Assembly: GCF_951230155.1 (NCBI RefSeq) | Contig: NZ_CATNVD010000013.1 | Coordinates: 1-64,000 of the forward strand | Direction of reading: 5' to 3' | DNA length: 64,000 nt | Source: Parablautia sp. Marseille-Q6255 | GTDB lineage: Bacteria > Bacillota > Clostridia > Lachnospirales > Lachnospiraceae | In this document: piece by piece, positions 34,679-44,961 of the stretch | Layout of the letters: each line of letters opens with the position of its first letter | Position numbering within the stretch: the first letter of the stretch is position 1 | Notes under the pieces: generated by a model | Seen by the model: only the letters and a program-made list of their open reading frames with translations | Database searches by the model: none | Told to the model about the DNA's origin: nothing | Position numbers and translations under genes: made by a program

Positions 34679-34707
34679 ATTATACCTACCATATGTTGAT
34701 TTGTCAA
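34679..34707 (-). promoter_or_regulatory. Consensus promoter of yceD-rpmF
   Basis: The minus strand has TTGACA (34702-34707), a 17-bp spacer and TATAAT (34679-34684), a perfect sigma-A consensus as expected for a ribosomal protein gene. Confidence 0.9.
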
Positions 34708-34789
34708 CAGGTTTTTGTACTTTTTCTTACAACTTTTTCACATTTTTCCGTGTATTTCGCTATCTGGCGCAACACGACACGGCGGCAAG

Positions 34790-34811
34790 TGTCTGCCGAC
34801 CTTTGCCGCCG
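34790..34811. terminator. GC-rich hairpin after ackA
   Basis: CGGCGGCAA (34790-34798) and TTGCCGCCG (34803-34811) form a 9-bp stem 36 bp after the ackA stop. There is no T run on the minus strand; the plus strand is T-rich after it. It is probably a weak terminator or RNA-stabilising hairpin. Confidence 0.45.
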
Positions 34812-34846
34812 CATATATTTTTTCTCAATGGAACTGTAAAACAGAC

Positions 34847-36037
34847 CTATACGAGCGCTACTGTCTCGCGGCAGATCGCAAGCTCTTCGTTTGTCGGGAT
34901 AACTGCAACCTTCACCTTTGAATCCGGTGTAGAGATCATCATATCCTCGCCGCGTCCCTTGTTTGCTTCTGCATCCAGTGTGATGCCCAGATAGCCAAGG
35001 TAGCCGAGTACCTTCTCACGGACAATACCTGCATTCTCGCCAATACCTGCTGTGAAAGCGATCGCATCCACACCATTCATGGCTGCCACATAGGAACCGA
35101 TGTATTTTGCTACTCTGTAGCAGAATACCTCCATCGCGTTGGCTGCCATCTGGTTGCCGTTCTCCATTGCCTCCTCCAGATCGCGGAAGTCGCTGGAAAG
35201 ACCGCCTGAAATGCCCTGTACACCGGACTTCTTGTTCAGTACGTTCATAACGCCTGCAATGTCAAGATTCTCTTTCTTTGCGATGAACTCCATGATAGCC
35301 GGATCAATATCACCGGAACGTGTTCCCATAACGAGACCTTCCAGCGGAGTCAGACCCATAGATGTATCTACACACTGACCGTCAAGCACTGCACTGATGG
35401 AAGCGCCGTTTCCAAGATGCGCTACGATGATCTTGGAATGGTTCAGATCAAGCCCCATAAACTCTGCCGCATGCTTGGAAACAAAGCTGTGAGATGTGCC
35501 GTGGAAGCCATAGCGTCTCACACCGTATTTCTCATAGTACTCATACGGAAGTCCGTACAGATATGCCTTTGCCGGCATAGTCTGATGGAATGCGGTGTCA
35601 AATACTGCCACCATCGGTACGCCCGGCATCAGCTCCATACATGCATGGATACCGATCAGGTTCGCCGGATTGTGGAGCGGAGCCAGATCGTTGCACTCCT
35701 CGATCGCTTTGAGCACGTCCTCATTGATCACTACAGAGCTTGCAAACTTCTCGCCGCCATGTACGACTCTGTGTCCGACTGCGTTGACTTCAGAAAGATC
35801 GCCGATCGCACCCGTCTTGTCATTGACAAGAGCATCGAGTACCATCTGGATAGCCTCTTTGTGTGTCGGCATTGCCGCCTCTGTCACTTCCTTATCACAG
35901 CCTGCCTTCTGGTAGGTCAGTCTGCCGTCGATCCCGATCCTCTCGCACAGACCTTTTGCCAGTACCGCCTCGGACTCTGAATTGATTAACTGGTATTTCA
36001 GTGATGAACTGCCACAGTTGATAACTAATACGTTCAT
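34847..36037 (-). CDS. ackA: Acetate kinase
   Basis: This 396-residue kinase makes ATP from acetyl phosphate. It has the signatures [14 protein letters not shown] at the N-terminus and [14 protein letters not shown] plus HLGNGASI. It follows pta by 53 bp and completes the acetate-forming energy route of fermentation. Confidence 0.97.
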   Translation of the reverse strand: MNVLVINCGSSSLKYQLINSESEAVLAKGLCERIGIDGRLTYQKAGCDKEVTEAAMPTHKEAIQMVLDALVNDKTGAIGDLSEVNAVGHRVVHGGEKFASSVVINEDVLKAIEECNDLAPLHNPANLIGIHACMELMPGVPMVAVFDTAFHQTMPAKAYLYGLPYEYYEKYGVRRYGFHGTSHSFVSKHAAEFMGLDLNHSKIIVAHLGNGASISAVLDGQCVDTSMGLTPLEGLVMGTRSGDIDPAIMEFIAKKENLDIAGVMNVLNKKSGVQGISGGLSSDFRDLEEAMENGNQMAANAMEVFCYRVAKYIGSYVAAMNGVDAIAFTAGIGENAGIVREKVLGYLGYLGITLDAEANKGRGEDMMISTPDSKVKVAVIPTNEELAICRETVALV

Positions 36038-36090
36038 TTTTCTGTTCCTCTTTCTATTATTTATTGCCGCTTTTATCCGCGGGAACCATC

Positions 36091-37092
36091 TTATTTGTCA
36101 GCTGCCTGACACTGTACTGCCGTGATAGCTACCACACCTACGATGTCATCTGCGGAGCATCCTCTGGAAAGGTCATTTACCGGCTTTGCGATACCCTGTG
36201 TGACCGGACCGTAAGCCTCTGCCTTGCCGAGTCTCTGTGTCAGCTTGTATCCGATATTTCCTGCGTCAAGGTTCGGGAATACCAGAACATTTGCCTGACC
36301 TGCCACAGTGCTGCCCGGAGCCTTGGACTTGCCTACGCTCGGAACGATCGCTGCATCAAGCTGCAGCTCGCCGTCCAGCTTGAGGTTCGGATACTGCTCT
36401 TTTGCGATCGCTGTAGCCTCTACTACCTTGTCTACCAGCGCATGCTTTGCACTGCCCTTTGTAGAGTGAGACAGCATGGCAACCTTTGCCTCCTCGCCAA
36501 CGAGAAGCTCGAAGGACTCTGCGGAGGATGCTGCGATCGCTGCCAGCTCTTCCGGATTCGGATCCTGTACAAGTCCGGAATCAGCAAATACAAATGCGCC
36601 GTTTGCACCGTACTCGCAATCCGGAACGATCATCAGGAAGAATGCGGATACGAGCTTTGTACCCGGCTTTGTCTTGAGGATCTGCAGACACGGTCTGAGT
36701 GTATCTGCGGTAGAATGACATGCTCCGGATACCATACCGTCTGCATCGCCCATCTTTACCATCATAACGCCGTAGTACAGATACTGGTTCAGGAGGATCT
36801 CCTTTGCCTGCTCCGGTGTCATGCCCTTCTTGGAACGAAGCTCAACAAGCTTGTCGATATAAGCTGGTGTCTTTTCATATGTAGCCGGATCAACGATCTT
36901 TGCGCCTGTCAGGTCAAGGCCCTCGCTGCCCTTCGCCACAGCCTCCTCGCTTCCGATCAGGACAATATCAGCAATACCCTCTGCGAGGATCTTTGCTGCT
37001 GCCTCATACGTTCTGCGATCTTCCGTCTCCGGTAAAACAATCGTCTTTTTGTTTGCTTTTGCTTTTGCTTTAAGAATGTCAATAAATGCCAT
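36091..37092 (-). CDS. pta: Phosphate acetyltransferase
   Basis: This 333-residue enzyme turns acetyl-CoA and phosphate into acetyl phosphate. It is the short single-domain type with [29 protein letters not shown] and [25 protein letters not shown]. The start follows AAAGGAGTCC. It heads the pta-ackA operon. Confidence 0.97.
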   Translation of the reverse strand: MAFIDILKAKAKANKKTIVLPETEDRRTYEAAAKILAEGIADIVLIGSEEAVAKGSEGLDLTGAKIVDPATYEKTPAYIDKLVELRSKKGMTPEQAKEILLNQYLYYGVMMVKMGDADGMVSGACHSTADTLRPCLQILKTKPGTKLVSAFFLMIVPDCEYGANGAFVFADSGLVQDPNPEELAAIAASSAESFELLVGEEAKVAMLSHSTKGSAKHALVDKVVEATAIAKEQYPNLKLDGELQLDAAIVPSVGKSKAPGSTVAGQANVLVFPNLDAGNIGYKLTQRLGKAEAYGPVTQGIAKPVNDLSRGCSADDIVGVVAITAVQCQAADK

Positions 37093-37131
37093 GATTCATG
37101 GACTCCTTTCACTTATATTTGCGTTATTTTG

Positions 37132-37160
37132 ATTATACCCCAAATTCTTACAGCGGACAA
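37132..37160 (-). promoter_or_regulatory. Promoter of pta-ackA
   Basis: The minus strand has TTGTCC (37155-37160), a 17-bp spacer and TATAAT (37132-37137), 40 bp before the pta start. Confidence 0.75.
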
Positions 37161-37293
37161 GATGAAATTTGCGTTGCACAGGCGATTTTTGTCTGCTAAA
37201 ATGAGGAATATTACTATTGTATTGAAAATAAAACAACGCTGTCCGTCCGGTCTGTACAAATGACCGAATGCCGGATGGCCGGGGAGGGGCAAA

Positions 37294-38571
37294 ATGCGCA
37301 CAGTCGGGATCATCGCAGAATACAATCCGTTTCATACCGGACATGAGTACCATATCCAGAAAGCAAAAGAGGCAGCAAACGCTGATTTTGCAGTTGTCGT
37401 GATGAGCCCCGACTATGTACAGCGCGGTGAGCCGGCCCTTTTTGACCGGCACACAAGAGCACATATGGCGCTTCTTTGCGGTGCAGATCTGGTGATCGAG
37501 CTGCCCGTCTGTTATGCCACCGGGAGCGCAGAATACTTTGCCACAGGTGCTGTCGCACTTCTGGATCATCTCGGCGTTGTCGATACGCTCTGTTTCGGAG
37601 CCGAACGCGATGACCGTGATCGCTTTGAAAAGATCGCCCGCATCCTGTTGGATGAGCCAGAGCCATACGTTGAAATGCTGCGCCGTCTTCTAAAGCAGGG
37701 CAGAACCTTCCCCGAAGCGCGAAGCAAAGCACTGGCCCTTCTGTCCGCTCCCGCCGCATCAGATCCCGACGATACCTGGACGGCTTTTCTCGCCTCCCCC
37801 AACAACATCCTCGGCATCGAATACTGCAAGGCACTAAAAAAATGCAAAAGCCGCATCACGCCGCTGCCTGTAAAACGGATCGGAAGCCAGTACAACAGCA
37901 CCGTGCTTGACGGCGCATACTGCTCTGCGAGCGCGGTCCGGCAGGAAATCTGCAGCCAGCCGGACCAGACCGCAGCCGGCGTCAGACCGTACAGCAGCAT
38001 TTTGCGTTATATCCCGCGAAGCTGCCAGGAGCTGTTCCTGTCTGCGCTCCCGCACCGCGTCACACCGGATGATCTGCTCCCTTTCCTTACGCAGAAGCTG
38101 CTGTCCTCAGACTCCTTCGACCAGATCCTCGACATCGGAAGTGATCTGTCCGACCGCATACGCGCGCTCCGCTATCAGCTGATCGGCCTTTCCTGGAGCG
38201 GGACAGTCGCTGCATTAAAAACCCGGCAGATCACACAGTCGCGTATACAGCGCGCGCTGCTCCACGTGATCCTCTCGATCGAAGCGCAGACCGTTGAGCA
38301 GTTCCGTCAAAACGGCGCCGTCTATTATGCAAATGTCCTCGGCTTCCGCCGGGAAGCTTCCCCGCTTTTACATGCGGTGAAAGCAAACAGTCATATTCCC
38401 CTTCTGACAAAGCCCTCACACGCGCATGTCCTTCTGTCCGGCTGCGCGCGTTCTATGTGGCAGCAGGATGTATACGCCTCCCATTTGTATCGGAGCATCC
38501 GCGCCATGCAAAGAAGAGCTGCGGCAGAACCTTTTAAAACAGTATACGAAACAAGTCCGGTCATTCTCTGA
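37294..38571 (+). CDS. tmcAL: tRNA(Met) cytidine acetate ligase TmcAL
   Basis: This 425-residue protein is of the TmcAL (formerly YlbM) family, which uses ATP and acetate to make N4-acetylcytidine at the wobble base of elongator tRNA-Met. The nucleotidyltransferase motif GIIAEYNPFHTGHEYHI opens the protein, followed by MSPDYVQRGEPALFDRHTRA. The start follows GGGGAGGGG. It is divergent from pta-ackA, so an acetate-using enzyme sits beside the acetate-producing genes; this order is common in Firmicutes. Confidence 0.9.
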   Translation: MRTVGIIAEYNPFHTGHEYHIQKAKEAANADFAVVVMSPDYVQRGEPALFDRHTRAHMALLCGADLVIELPVCYATGSAEYFATGAVALLDHLGVVDTLCFGAERDDRDRFEKIARILLDEPEPYVEMLRRLLKQGRTFPEARSKALALLSAPAASDPDDTWTAFLASPNNILGIEYCKALKKCKSRITPLPVKRIGSQYNSTVLDGAYCSASAVRQEICSQPDQTAAGVRPYSSILRYIPRSCQELFLSALPHRVTPDDLLPFLTQKLLSSDSFDQILDIGSDLSDRIRALRYQLIGLSWSGTVAALKTRQITQSRIQRALLHVILSIEAQTVEQFRQNGAVYYANVLGFRREASPLLHAVKANSHIPLLTKPSHAHVLLSGCARSMWQQDVYASHLYRSIRAMQRRAAAEPFKTVYETSPVIL

Positions 38572-38581
38572 ACCGGACTGC

Positions 38582-38625
38582 AAAAAAAGAGTGCTGTCCT
38601 TTGATCTTTTCTCGGACAACACTCT
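38582..38625 (-). terminator. Terminator of the NlpC/P60 gene
   Basis: On the minus strand an arm at 38614-38625 pairs with one at 38588-38599 (12 bp with one wobble) and is followed by seven Ts (38582-38588). It may also work for the convergent tmcAL gene. Confidence 0.85.
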
Positions 38626-38671
38626 TTAGATTGATAGTATCTTCTTGTTTTAGATTAATAGTATCTTCTTG
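38625..38671. repeat. 24-bp tandem duplication at the NlpC/P60 gene end
   Basis: The segment covering the last codons and stop (38649-38671) is repeated just downstream (38625-38647) with one difference: the TAA stop reads CAA in the outer copy. The end of the protein, ARRYY-stop, is followed by TRRYYQSK in the same frame. Confidence 0.7.
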
Positions 38672-40103
38672 CTGCTACCGGAGTACTGTAGTCATAATTT
38701 GACGTAGTGATACCAGTTCTCGGATTGCTTGCATGGACAATCATGCCGCCTCCTGCATAGATCGCAACATGGTCAATGCCTGCGCCGCTGTCATAAAACA
38801 GAAGATCGCCCGGCTGAATGCTGCTGATATCTACAGCTGTTCCTCCGTATGACTGATCTGCCGCCGTACGCGCCAGACTGATGCCGAAGTTTGCGAATAC
38901 CGACTGTGTGAAACCGGAGCAGTCCGCTCCCTCTGTCAGGCTTGTCCCGCCCCATACATAGGGATTTCCAATAAACTGCATCGCGTAATCAACGATCTGC
39001 TGACCTGTGGATGAGTCTGTGGCTTCTGTCTCGTATGTCGGCTCAGTCTCCTCATAAACCGGCTCCGTCTCTGTGTAAACCGGCTCTGTCTCAGGCGTAC
39101 TCTCCTCATAGGTCATCGTGTCTGTTGTTCCGTCTGCATAGACATTCTCTCCGAGATCAGAATCATAGATAAATCCGTTATCCTCATACTCTGTCTCCTG
39201 CGGAGCTGTCTCTTCCTCGTATACCGGCTCTGTCTCCTCGTAGACTGGCTCTGTCTCTGTATAGACCGGTTCCGTCGCAGGCTCAGTCTGCACCGGAGCT
39301 TCTGTCTCGTATGTCGGCTCTGTCTGTACCGGAGCTTCTGTCTCATATGTCGGCTCGGTCTGTGCCGGAGCCTCCGTCTCATAGACCGGCTCTGTCTCTG
39401 CCGGAGCCTGTGCCCACTCATCCTCTGCGGCCTCAGTCTCTGCTGCCAGACGCGCCTGCTCCTCCTCCGGTGTCTCGGCGGTCGGATAGTACGTCTTATA
39501 TTCTGCATAATCTGAGTGGATGTATCCATATACATCATTTCCAAGAGCTACCTTCATCCAGTCACCCTCAGAAGCGACCACTTCCAGCTCGTCTCCGCTG
39601 TGCGCTACCGTCACTACCTCAGCGTCCTCACCCGGCTGCATTCTGACGTTCAGCTCTTCCGGATAAACGACTGCGACATTATATGCCACCTCTTCTGCGA
39701 TCGCATCTGCCTGCGCGCCTGTCGCGAAAAATTTTGCCTTTACATATCCTGTCACATTTCCGGACTGGATCTGATACCAGCTGCCATCCTGATCTGTAAT
39801 GACTGCCGAATCCTTATTATAGATCTTTGCGACAATATCAGACTTTTTGCTAGAATCACTGCGGACATTGATATATTCCTCGCACTGGGCAAAGATCAGC
39901 TCGCCTACCATGTCGTCCTCCGGCTTGTCTGCCTGCTCCTGCGTCTGTGTGTCCGCCTCTGTTTCTATATCGGCGACCGTTTCTGTCGCTGCAGCAGCTT
40001 CTGCCGGATCTGTCTCCGATGCAGCAGCCTGCAGACCGCTCATCCCTGCAAACACCATACCTGTCGCAAGAAAGCATACAGAAAATCTGGTTCTCCTTTT
40101 CAT
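38655..40103 (-). CDS. Secreted NlpC/P60 endopeptidase with two SH3 domains
   Basis: This 482-residue wall hydrolase starts at the ATG at 40103, eight bases after GGAGG. A signal peptide ends near LQAAASE. Two bacterial SH3 domains follow (about 60-110 and 125-185), then a Glu/Thr/Tyr linker with repeats such as PTYETEAPVQTE, then the NlpC/P60 domain (about 360-482) with catalytic Cys in GADCSGF and His in IDHVAIYAGGG. It probably cuts peptidoglycan stem peptides during growth or division. A strong promoter and its own terminator make it a single gene unit. Confidence 0.9.
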   Translation of the reverse strand: MKRRTRFSVCFLATGMVFAGMSGLQAAASETDPAEAAAATETVADIETEADTQTQEQADKPEDDMVGELIFAQCEEYINVRSDSSKKSDIVAKIYNKDSAVITDQDGSWYQIQSGNVTGYVKAKFFATGAQADAIAEEVAYNVAVVYPEELNVRMQPGEDAEVVTVAHSGDELEVVASEGDWMKVALGNDVYGYIHSDYAEYKTYYPTAETPEEEQARLAAETEAAEDEWAQAPAETEPVYETEAPAQTEPTYETEAPVQTEPTYETEAPVQTEPATEPVYTETEPVYEETEPVYEEETAPQETEYEDNGFIYDSDLGENVYADGTTDTMTYEESTPETEPVYTETEPVYEETEPTYETEATDSSTGQQIVDYAMQFIGNPYVWGGTSLTEGADCSGFTQSVFANFGISLARTAADQSYGGTAVDISSIQPGDLLFYDSGAGIDHVAIYAGGGMIVHASNPRTGITTSNYDYSTPVAARRYY

Positions 40104-40129
40104 CATGATTACCTCCATACCTGTCATAA

Positions 40130-40143
40130 AACAAACATTTGTT
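40130..40143. promoter_or_regulatory. Small palindrome in the NlpC/P60 leader
   Basis: AACAAA-CA-TTTGTT lies in the untranslated leader. It could be an operator or a weak RNA hairpin; no known factor matched by eye. Confidence 0.25.
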
Positions 40144-40183
40144 TCACAAATATTACAATTTTATTTCCACAAGTTACAGAAGC

Positions 40184-40212
40184 ATCATAACAAACCTGGT
40201 TTTTTATGTCAA
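40184..40212 (-). promoter_or_regulatory. Promoter of the NlpC/P60 gene
   Basis: The minus strand has TTGACA (40207-40212), a 17-bp spacer and TATGAT (40184-40189). There is no terminator between the upstream GH2 gene and this promoter, so some read-through from the glycosidase operon is possible. Confidence 0.85.
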
Positions 40213-40247
40213 CATTTTTATTTATCTTTTTATAGTTTTTTAATATC

Positions 40248-42677
40248 TCACCCGATATTATAAACGCTGCGGACGCGGATTTTCTTCGCATCGCCTGAGA
40301 TGATGCGCACGCGGCGCTCCCCTGCTTCCATATCAAAATAATTGTCCGAAAGCACCCAGTCCTCGTTTTCATTCAGCAGCTCTACGCTCGCCGCATACGC
40401 CTTTGCCGTCACGACAAGCTCGTCTCCCTCCTGCTTTACGGAAAGCTTCGGGTCCTGATAACGATAGAACTTCGGCATAGAAAACAAAACGCTTCCTGAA
40501 GAGATCACTGCTCCATCCATCTCGCACTCATAGTAAACGTGGTGCTCCAGAAGATCTGCCTGAGGGAACTCCTCCCGGTCAAGCCATACGCCGGAAAGTG
40601 CAGGAACGGTAAGACTTTGCTCCTTCTCCTCTCCAATAACCGCAGAATGGCTGTCACGCAGGCTCCAGCGCACCTTCACCTGCTGCTCCTGCCTTGTCTC
40701 ATTCGCCACATGCAGGCGGATACTCTTTTCGATCTCATATGGGCGGGAGTTCAGGTTCGGATTCTGGGAAAGGAGTCCTTCCTCACAGCACGAAAGCAGG
40801 ACCGGCGCAAAAAATCTCTTTTCAAAATAGTGCAGCGCCTTCCATCTTCCAAAATAGTCGATCGAGGACCACGACGCCACCGGCCAGCAGTCATTCAACT
40901 GCCATACGACCGCTCCCATGCACTCGCCTCTGTTGCGCCTCCAGTGCTCCACACCGTAACGCATCGCCTGTGCCTGCAGCAGCTGTGATGCATAGACCAG
41001 ATCGCAGAGCTTTTCCGGATAGCGGAAATACTGCGCCATATAAACCATCATTTTTGCATAACCGTTCTCACTTCTCTGATGCTTATCCATCACCCAGGAA
41101 AAGACATTTCGATCTTCAGGAAGCGTAAAGCTCTCGATCGTCTTCATCGCCGGGAGTGATTCAAAGCCAAACTCTGAAGCATAACGGAAATTGTGCTTGC
41201 GGTAATCCGGGAACGGCTGATAGCCATGCCATACCTTCCAGTAATGCGCGTCCCCTCTCGACTCAGAATGTGGATCATCAAAGTCTCCTCCTGAAGACGG
41301 ACTGGAGGGCCAGTAAAACGCATCGGGATCCTCCCGTTTTACGATTTTCGGGATCACATAGCTGTACATTCTCGTATAGTCGCCAAGCAGATAGGGGTCT
41401 GTCGTATAGCCATCGACGATCATTCCCTCCATCTCGTTATTTCCGCACCACAGCCCGAGGCAGGCATGATGGCGGATCCTGCGGATATTCTCTGCGATCT
41501 CCTGCGAAATATTTTCCTCGAACTCCTCTGTCAGACGGTAGGTAGAGCATGCAAACATCAGATCTTCCCAGATCAGAAAGCCGTACTCATCGCACAGGTC
41601 AAAAAACCAGTCCTCCGGATACCCTGCACCGCCCCATACACGGATCGTATTGTAGTTGGCGAGCGCACACTGCTCCAGAAGCTCTTTCGTACGCTCTCTG
41701 GAGAACCTTGGAAGCAGACAGTCCTCCGGGATATAATCAGCTCCCATGGCAAAGACTGCCACACCGTTTACCTCATGCGCAAAGCTCTCGCCCCACTGAT
41801 CCTTCTCAATCTTCATTCCCATTGTGCGCAGTCCGATCCTTCGCTCCCACACATCCTGCACCTGCTCTTTTACAAGCGCTTCTACGCGCACAGTATAAAG
41901 GTTCTGCTCGCCGTAGCCTCTCGGCCACCAGAGCATTGGCTCCTCAATCACAAGCGCCTCCGGCGATCCCTGCGCCTGTATGACGGTTCCGTCCGGCGCA
42001 GTCACGCTCACCTGGTACTGTACCGGCTCTCCATTTCTGCCGCGCAGCGTATCCACATCGAACGAGAGCGTCACTCGTCCATCCTCATGCTTCTGACGGA
42101 TCAGCACGCCATAAATCCGTTCCTCCTCTACGCCAAGCAGCGTCACCGGACGGAAGATTCCCATATCAGGAAGCTTCGGCGCCCAGTCCCAGCCCGACAT
42201 GCAGTTTGCCTTTCTCAGATAGTTAAAACCATCCAGCGTATCTGTATTGCTTGGAATAGAGCCATGTTTTCTGACCTGCTCCTCCATATAGACGATCGGA
42301 GAATGGAATGCCACCTCGAGCAGATTGTCCTTCTCCCGCACCAGCTCTTTTACTGCAAATTCCCATTCGCGGTGCATATTATATGTACTTCCAAGCAGGC
42401 TCCCGTTCAGATAAATATCGGCCAGCGTATCTACCCCGTCAAAGTGCAGCTGGATCTTCCCGCAGGAGAGGATCTGCGGCTGCACATCAAAATGACAGCG
42501 GTACGTATAATCATCTCTTGACAGCTCCATGGCTGCCTCTGCGTTATCTCTGTAATATGGGTCCTCTATCTCCCCGTGCGTAAACAGATCATGATAAACG
42601 GAAAACGGCACAGAGGTGTCAAGCGTTTTTTCTTTCCACAGCATCTCCCAGCCGTCCCGCAGTTCCTGTCTTTCCAT
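40248..42677 (-). CDS. GH2 beta-mannosidase, cytoplasmic
   Basis: This 809-residue glycoside hydrolase family 2 enzyme lacks a signal peptide. It has the sugar-binding and immunoglobulin-like domains of GH2, the acid/base motif WCGNNEMEG and the nucleophile region YASEFGFESLP. The motif DGFNYLRKANCMSGWDWAP is typical of beta-mannosidases. The start at 42677 has GGAG 12 bases before it and lies 8 bp after the GH3 stop. It probably cuts the Man-beta-1,4-GlcNAc bond of N-glycan cores or mannan pieces, last in the operon. Confidence 0.85.
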   Translation of the reverse strand: MERQELRDGWEMLWKEKTLDTSVPFSVYHDLFTHGEIEDPYYRDNAEAAMELSRDDYTYRCHFDVQPQILSCGKIQLHFDGVDTLADIYLNGSLLGSTYNMHREWEFAVKELVREKDNLLEVAFHSPIVYMEEQVRKHGSIPSNTDTLDGFNYLRKANCMSGWDWAPKLPDMGIFRPVTLLGVEEERIYGVLIRQKHEDGRVTLSFDVDTLRGRNGEPVQYQVSVTAPDGTVIQAQGSPEALVIEEPMLWWPRGYGEQNLYTVRVEALVKEQVQDVWERRIGLRTMGMKIEKDQWGESFAHEVNGVAVFAMGADYIPEDCLLPRFSRERTKELLEQCALANYNTIRVWGGAGYPEDWFFDLCDEYGFLIWEDLMFACSTYRLTEEFEENISQEIAENIRRIRHHACLGLWCGNNEMEGMIVDGYTTDPYLLGDYTRMYSYVIPKIVKREDPDAFYWPSSPSSGGDFDDPHSESRGDAHYWKVWHGYQPFPDYRKHNFRYASEFGFESLPAMKTIESFTLPEDRNVFSWVMDKHQRSENGYAKMMVYMAQYFRYPEKLCDLVYASQLLQAQAMRYGVEHWRRNRGECMGAVVWQLNDCWPVASWSSIDYFGRWKALHYFEKRFFAPVLLSCCEEGLLSQNPNLNSRPYEIEKSIRLHVANETRQEQQVKVRWSLRDSHSAVIGEEKEQSLTVPALSGVWLDREEFPQADLLEHHVYYECEMDGAVISSGSVLFSMPKFYRYQDPKLSVKQEGDELVVTAKAYAASVELLNENEDWVLSDNYFDMEAGERRVRIISGDAKKIRVRSVYNIG

Positions 42678-42685
42678 AGTATGTC

Positions 42686-44959
42686 TCATCTCCTTACACA
42701 TAATTCCTTTGTAATCTCTGCCTGCCACAGACTGCGCGCTCCGTCACGCACTGCGAGCACAGCCCTTCCCGGCTCCACCCTTCTTTGCATCCGGCAGTCC
42801 CATACAGCAAGGTCATCCTCCTCGATCGCAAAGCAGACGCGCCTTGCCTGGCCAGGAGCAAGCCGGTACTTTCCAAAGCGCTTCAGCTCCTCTTTGCGCG
42901 GCACGATACTGCCTCCGAGATGGCTGATAAACAGCATCGGGACAGCTGAGATCTCCCGGTCGCACGGATTGCTGATCCAAAAAGAAACTGTCCCCGCGCC
43001 GCTTTCCATCTGAAAATCAAACGCCTCATACTGCGCCTGCCCGTATCCCAGCCCAAAACCAAACGGATATGCCGCACCGGCGCTTTCGTCTGCATAGTGC
43101 ATAGCTTCATATGAAATCCTGTGATTATACCAGACCGGAAGCTGACTGGCACTTCTAGGCAGCGACACAGGCAGTCTTCCGGAAGGCTCGCAAAGCCCGC
43201 AGACTGCTCTGGCAAGCGCAAGCCCGCCTGCCGGTCCCGGGTAAAAACAGTACAAAAGCGCATCCGTACGGCGTGCAATCTCAGATATCGCGTAGGGTCT
43301 TCCGGCGATCACAGCCGTCACAACCCTCCCGCAAGAAGCAAAGACGGAGTTCGCAAGCGCCAGCTGCTCCGCGGGAAGCTCCAAAGACGACAGATCCATG
43401 CCCTCGCCGCAGTCCATTTTCGTTTTCTGACCGGCGATCGCTGCGCCATTTACATCGAACTCCACTTCTCCAAAGCGGCTGGAGCTTCCGCCAAGCACAA
43501 GCACGGTCACGTCGCATCCCTTTGCCTGCTGCACCGTATCGCACACTACAACCTCCAGCCCCTCCTGCTGCGCAAACACGTGCCGAAAACCTCTTTCGAT
43601 CGTCCATGCGCTCCCACTTCGCACCGGAGGCGTATAGTCGCCGAGCAGTGCATAGATATCACGGATATGCTCTCCGATCAGAGCGACCTTTCTTTTTTTC
43701 TGAGGCGATGTCTGCGCAAGCGGTAAAATCGCATCCTCATTTTTCAGAAGTATCATGGACTCCTGCGCAAGCGCAAGCGATACCGTATCACACGCGGCAG
43801 GACATCCACTGTCCGCATCCTCCTTTGCGCGCTCTTTTGCACAGCCTCCCCGGAACTTCTCATGCGTCAGATACGGCTGTTCAAACAGCCCTCTTTCAAA
43901 CTTTCGCGTCAGTACGCGCAGTACCGCCTCGTCCAGCCGTTCCTGTGTCACAAGCCCCTGCGCAAACGCTTCCTCCAGGTGGGCAAACCCCTCATCCCAG
44001 AGGGATACATCAACGCCGGAGGAAAGTGCGGCTGCCCCGCACTCCTGCACGGTCCCATACAGGAATCCAAGCCGGTCCACAGCGACGCCGTCTGCCATCA
44101 CGATACCGTCAAAACCCATTTCGCCACGCAGTACCTCATCCAAAAGCCACCTGTTATTATGGCAGGGGATACCATCGATCTCATTATACGCTGCCATCAC
44201 ACCTGCCGCGCCAGCTTCGACCGCCGCCTGCGCCGGAGGCAGATGGATCTCCCGAAGCTCGCGCTCTCCGATACGCGCGGCGCTCGCATTAACTCCTCCC
44301 GTTGTCTCGCCCTGCGCCGCAAAATGCTTTGCGACCACATCGACGCCCTCTTCCCGGTATCCGCACACGACGGCCCGGGCAAACTGCGACGCCAGATACG
44401 GATCCTCTCCAAAGCACTCCTCACAGCGTCCCCATCTCGGATCGCGCAGTACGTCAAGCATCGAGACGAGCGCAAGGTCTACGCCAAGCGCCCTCATCTC
44501 TTTTGCACATACACGGGCTCCACGCTCTGCAAGAGCGGGATTCCATGTCGCTCCGACTGCCAGATTTACCGGGAGCAGATAGCCATCAAGCGCCTGATGC
44601 CCGTGCGGGCTCTCGCTCGACATAAGCGCCGGTATCCCGAACCTGGAATGAGAGATCACGTACTCCTGTACCATATTGTACGCCTGTATCGCAAACTCTC
44701 CCACCAGACCATTCTCGTAATCTCTTCCGGACCAGGGATCGGCGCGGTACAGTCCATACAGCACGCCAAGTCCGCCAAAGCGCTCCACCTCGCGGCAAAA
44801 CTCTTCCGAGAGCGAAAGTCTGTCTCCATCTCTTTTGCAGACTGTAAACCCGTAGAGCCGCTGGTTGAGCTGCCCTACCTTTTCCGTAAGTGTCAGCCGC
44901 CCCAGCAGATCTTCCGCCCTTTTCCGGGAGCAAAGCGTTCTGTCCTTATATTTTTCCAT
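42686..44959 (-). CDS. GH3 beta-glycosidase, cytoplasmic
   Basis: This 757-residue family 3 enzyme has no signal peptide. The N-terminal barrel has RDPRWGRCEECFGEDPYL, KHFAAQGETTGGVN and the nucleophile Asp in GIVMADGVAV; the C-terminal sandwich and Fn3-like domain follow. The motifs fit beta-glucosidase/xylosidase-like members rather than NagZ. Specificity is not clear. The start lies 2 bp after the GH38 stop with only a weak ribosome site, so it is likely translated by coupling. Confidence 0.85.
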   Translation of the reverse strand: MEKYKDRTLCSRKRAEDLLGRLTLTEKVGQLNQRLYGFTVCKRDGDRLSLSEEFCREVERFGGLGVLYGLYRADPWSGRDYENGLVGEFAIQAYNMVQEYVISHSRFGIPALMSSESPHGHQALDGYLLPVNLAVGATWNPALAERGARVCAKEMRALGVDLALVSMLDVLRDPRWGRCEECFGEDPYLASQFARAVVCGYREEGVDVVAKHFAAQGETTGGVNASAARIGERELREIHLPPAQAAVEAGAAGVMAAYNEIDGIPCHNNRWLLDEVLRGEMGFDGIVMADGVAVDRLGFLYGTVQECGAAALSSGVDVSLWDEGFAHLEEAFAQGLVTQERLDEAVLRVLTRKFERGLFEQPYLTHEKFRGGCAKERAKEDADSGCPAACDTVSLALAQESMILLKNEDAILPLAQTSPQKKRKVALIGEHIRDIYALLGDYTPPVRSGSAWTIERGFRHVFAQQEGLEVVVCDTVQQAKGCDVTVLVLGGSSSRFGEVEFDVNGAAIAGQKTKMDCGEGMDLSSLELPAEQLALANSVFASCGRVVTAVIAGRPYAISEIARRTDALLYCFYPGPAGGLALARAVCGLCEPSGRLPVSLPRSASQLPVWYNHRISYEAMHYADESAGAAYPFGFGLGYGQAQYEAFDFQMESGAGTVSFWISNPCDREISAVPMLFISHLGGSIVPRKEELKRFGKYRLAPGQARRVCFAIEEDDLAVWDCRMQRRVEPGRAVLAVRDGARSLWQAEITKELCVRR

Positions 44960-44961
44960 AC

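Noticed and set aside
40104-40247. WalR-type box (TGTWAH-N5-TGTWAH) upstream of the NlpC/P60 gene
   Set aside because: TGTAAC and TGTAAT occur in the leader but not with the 5-bp spacing, and they lie downstream of the promoter.
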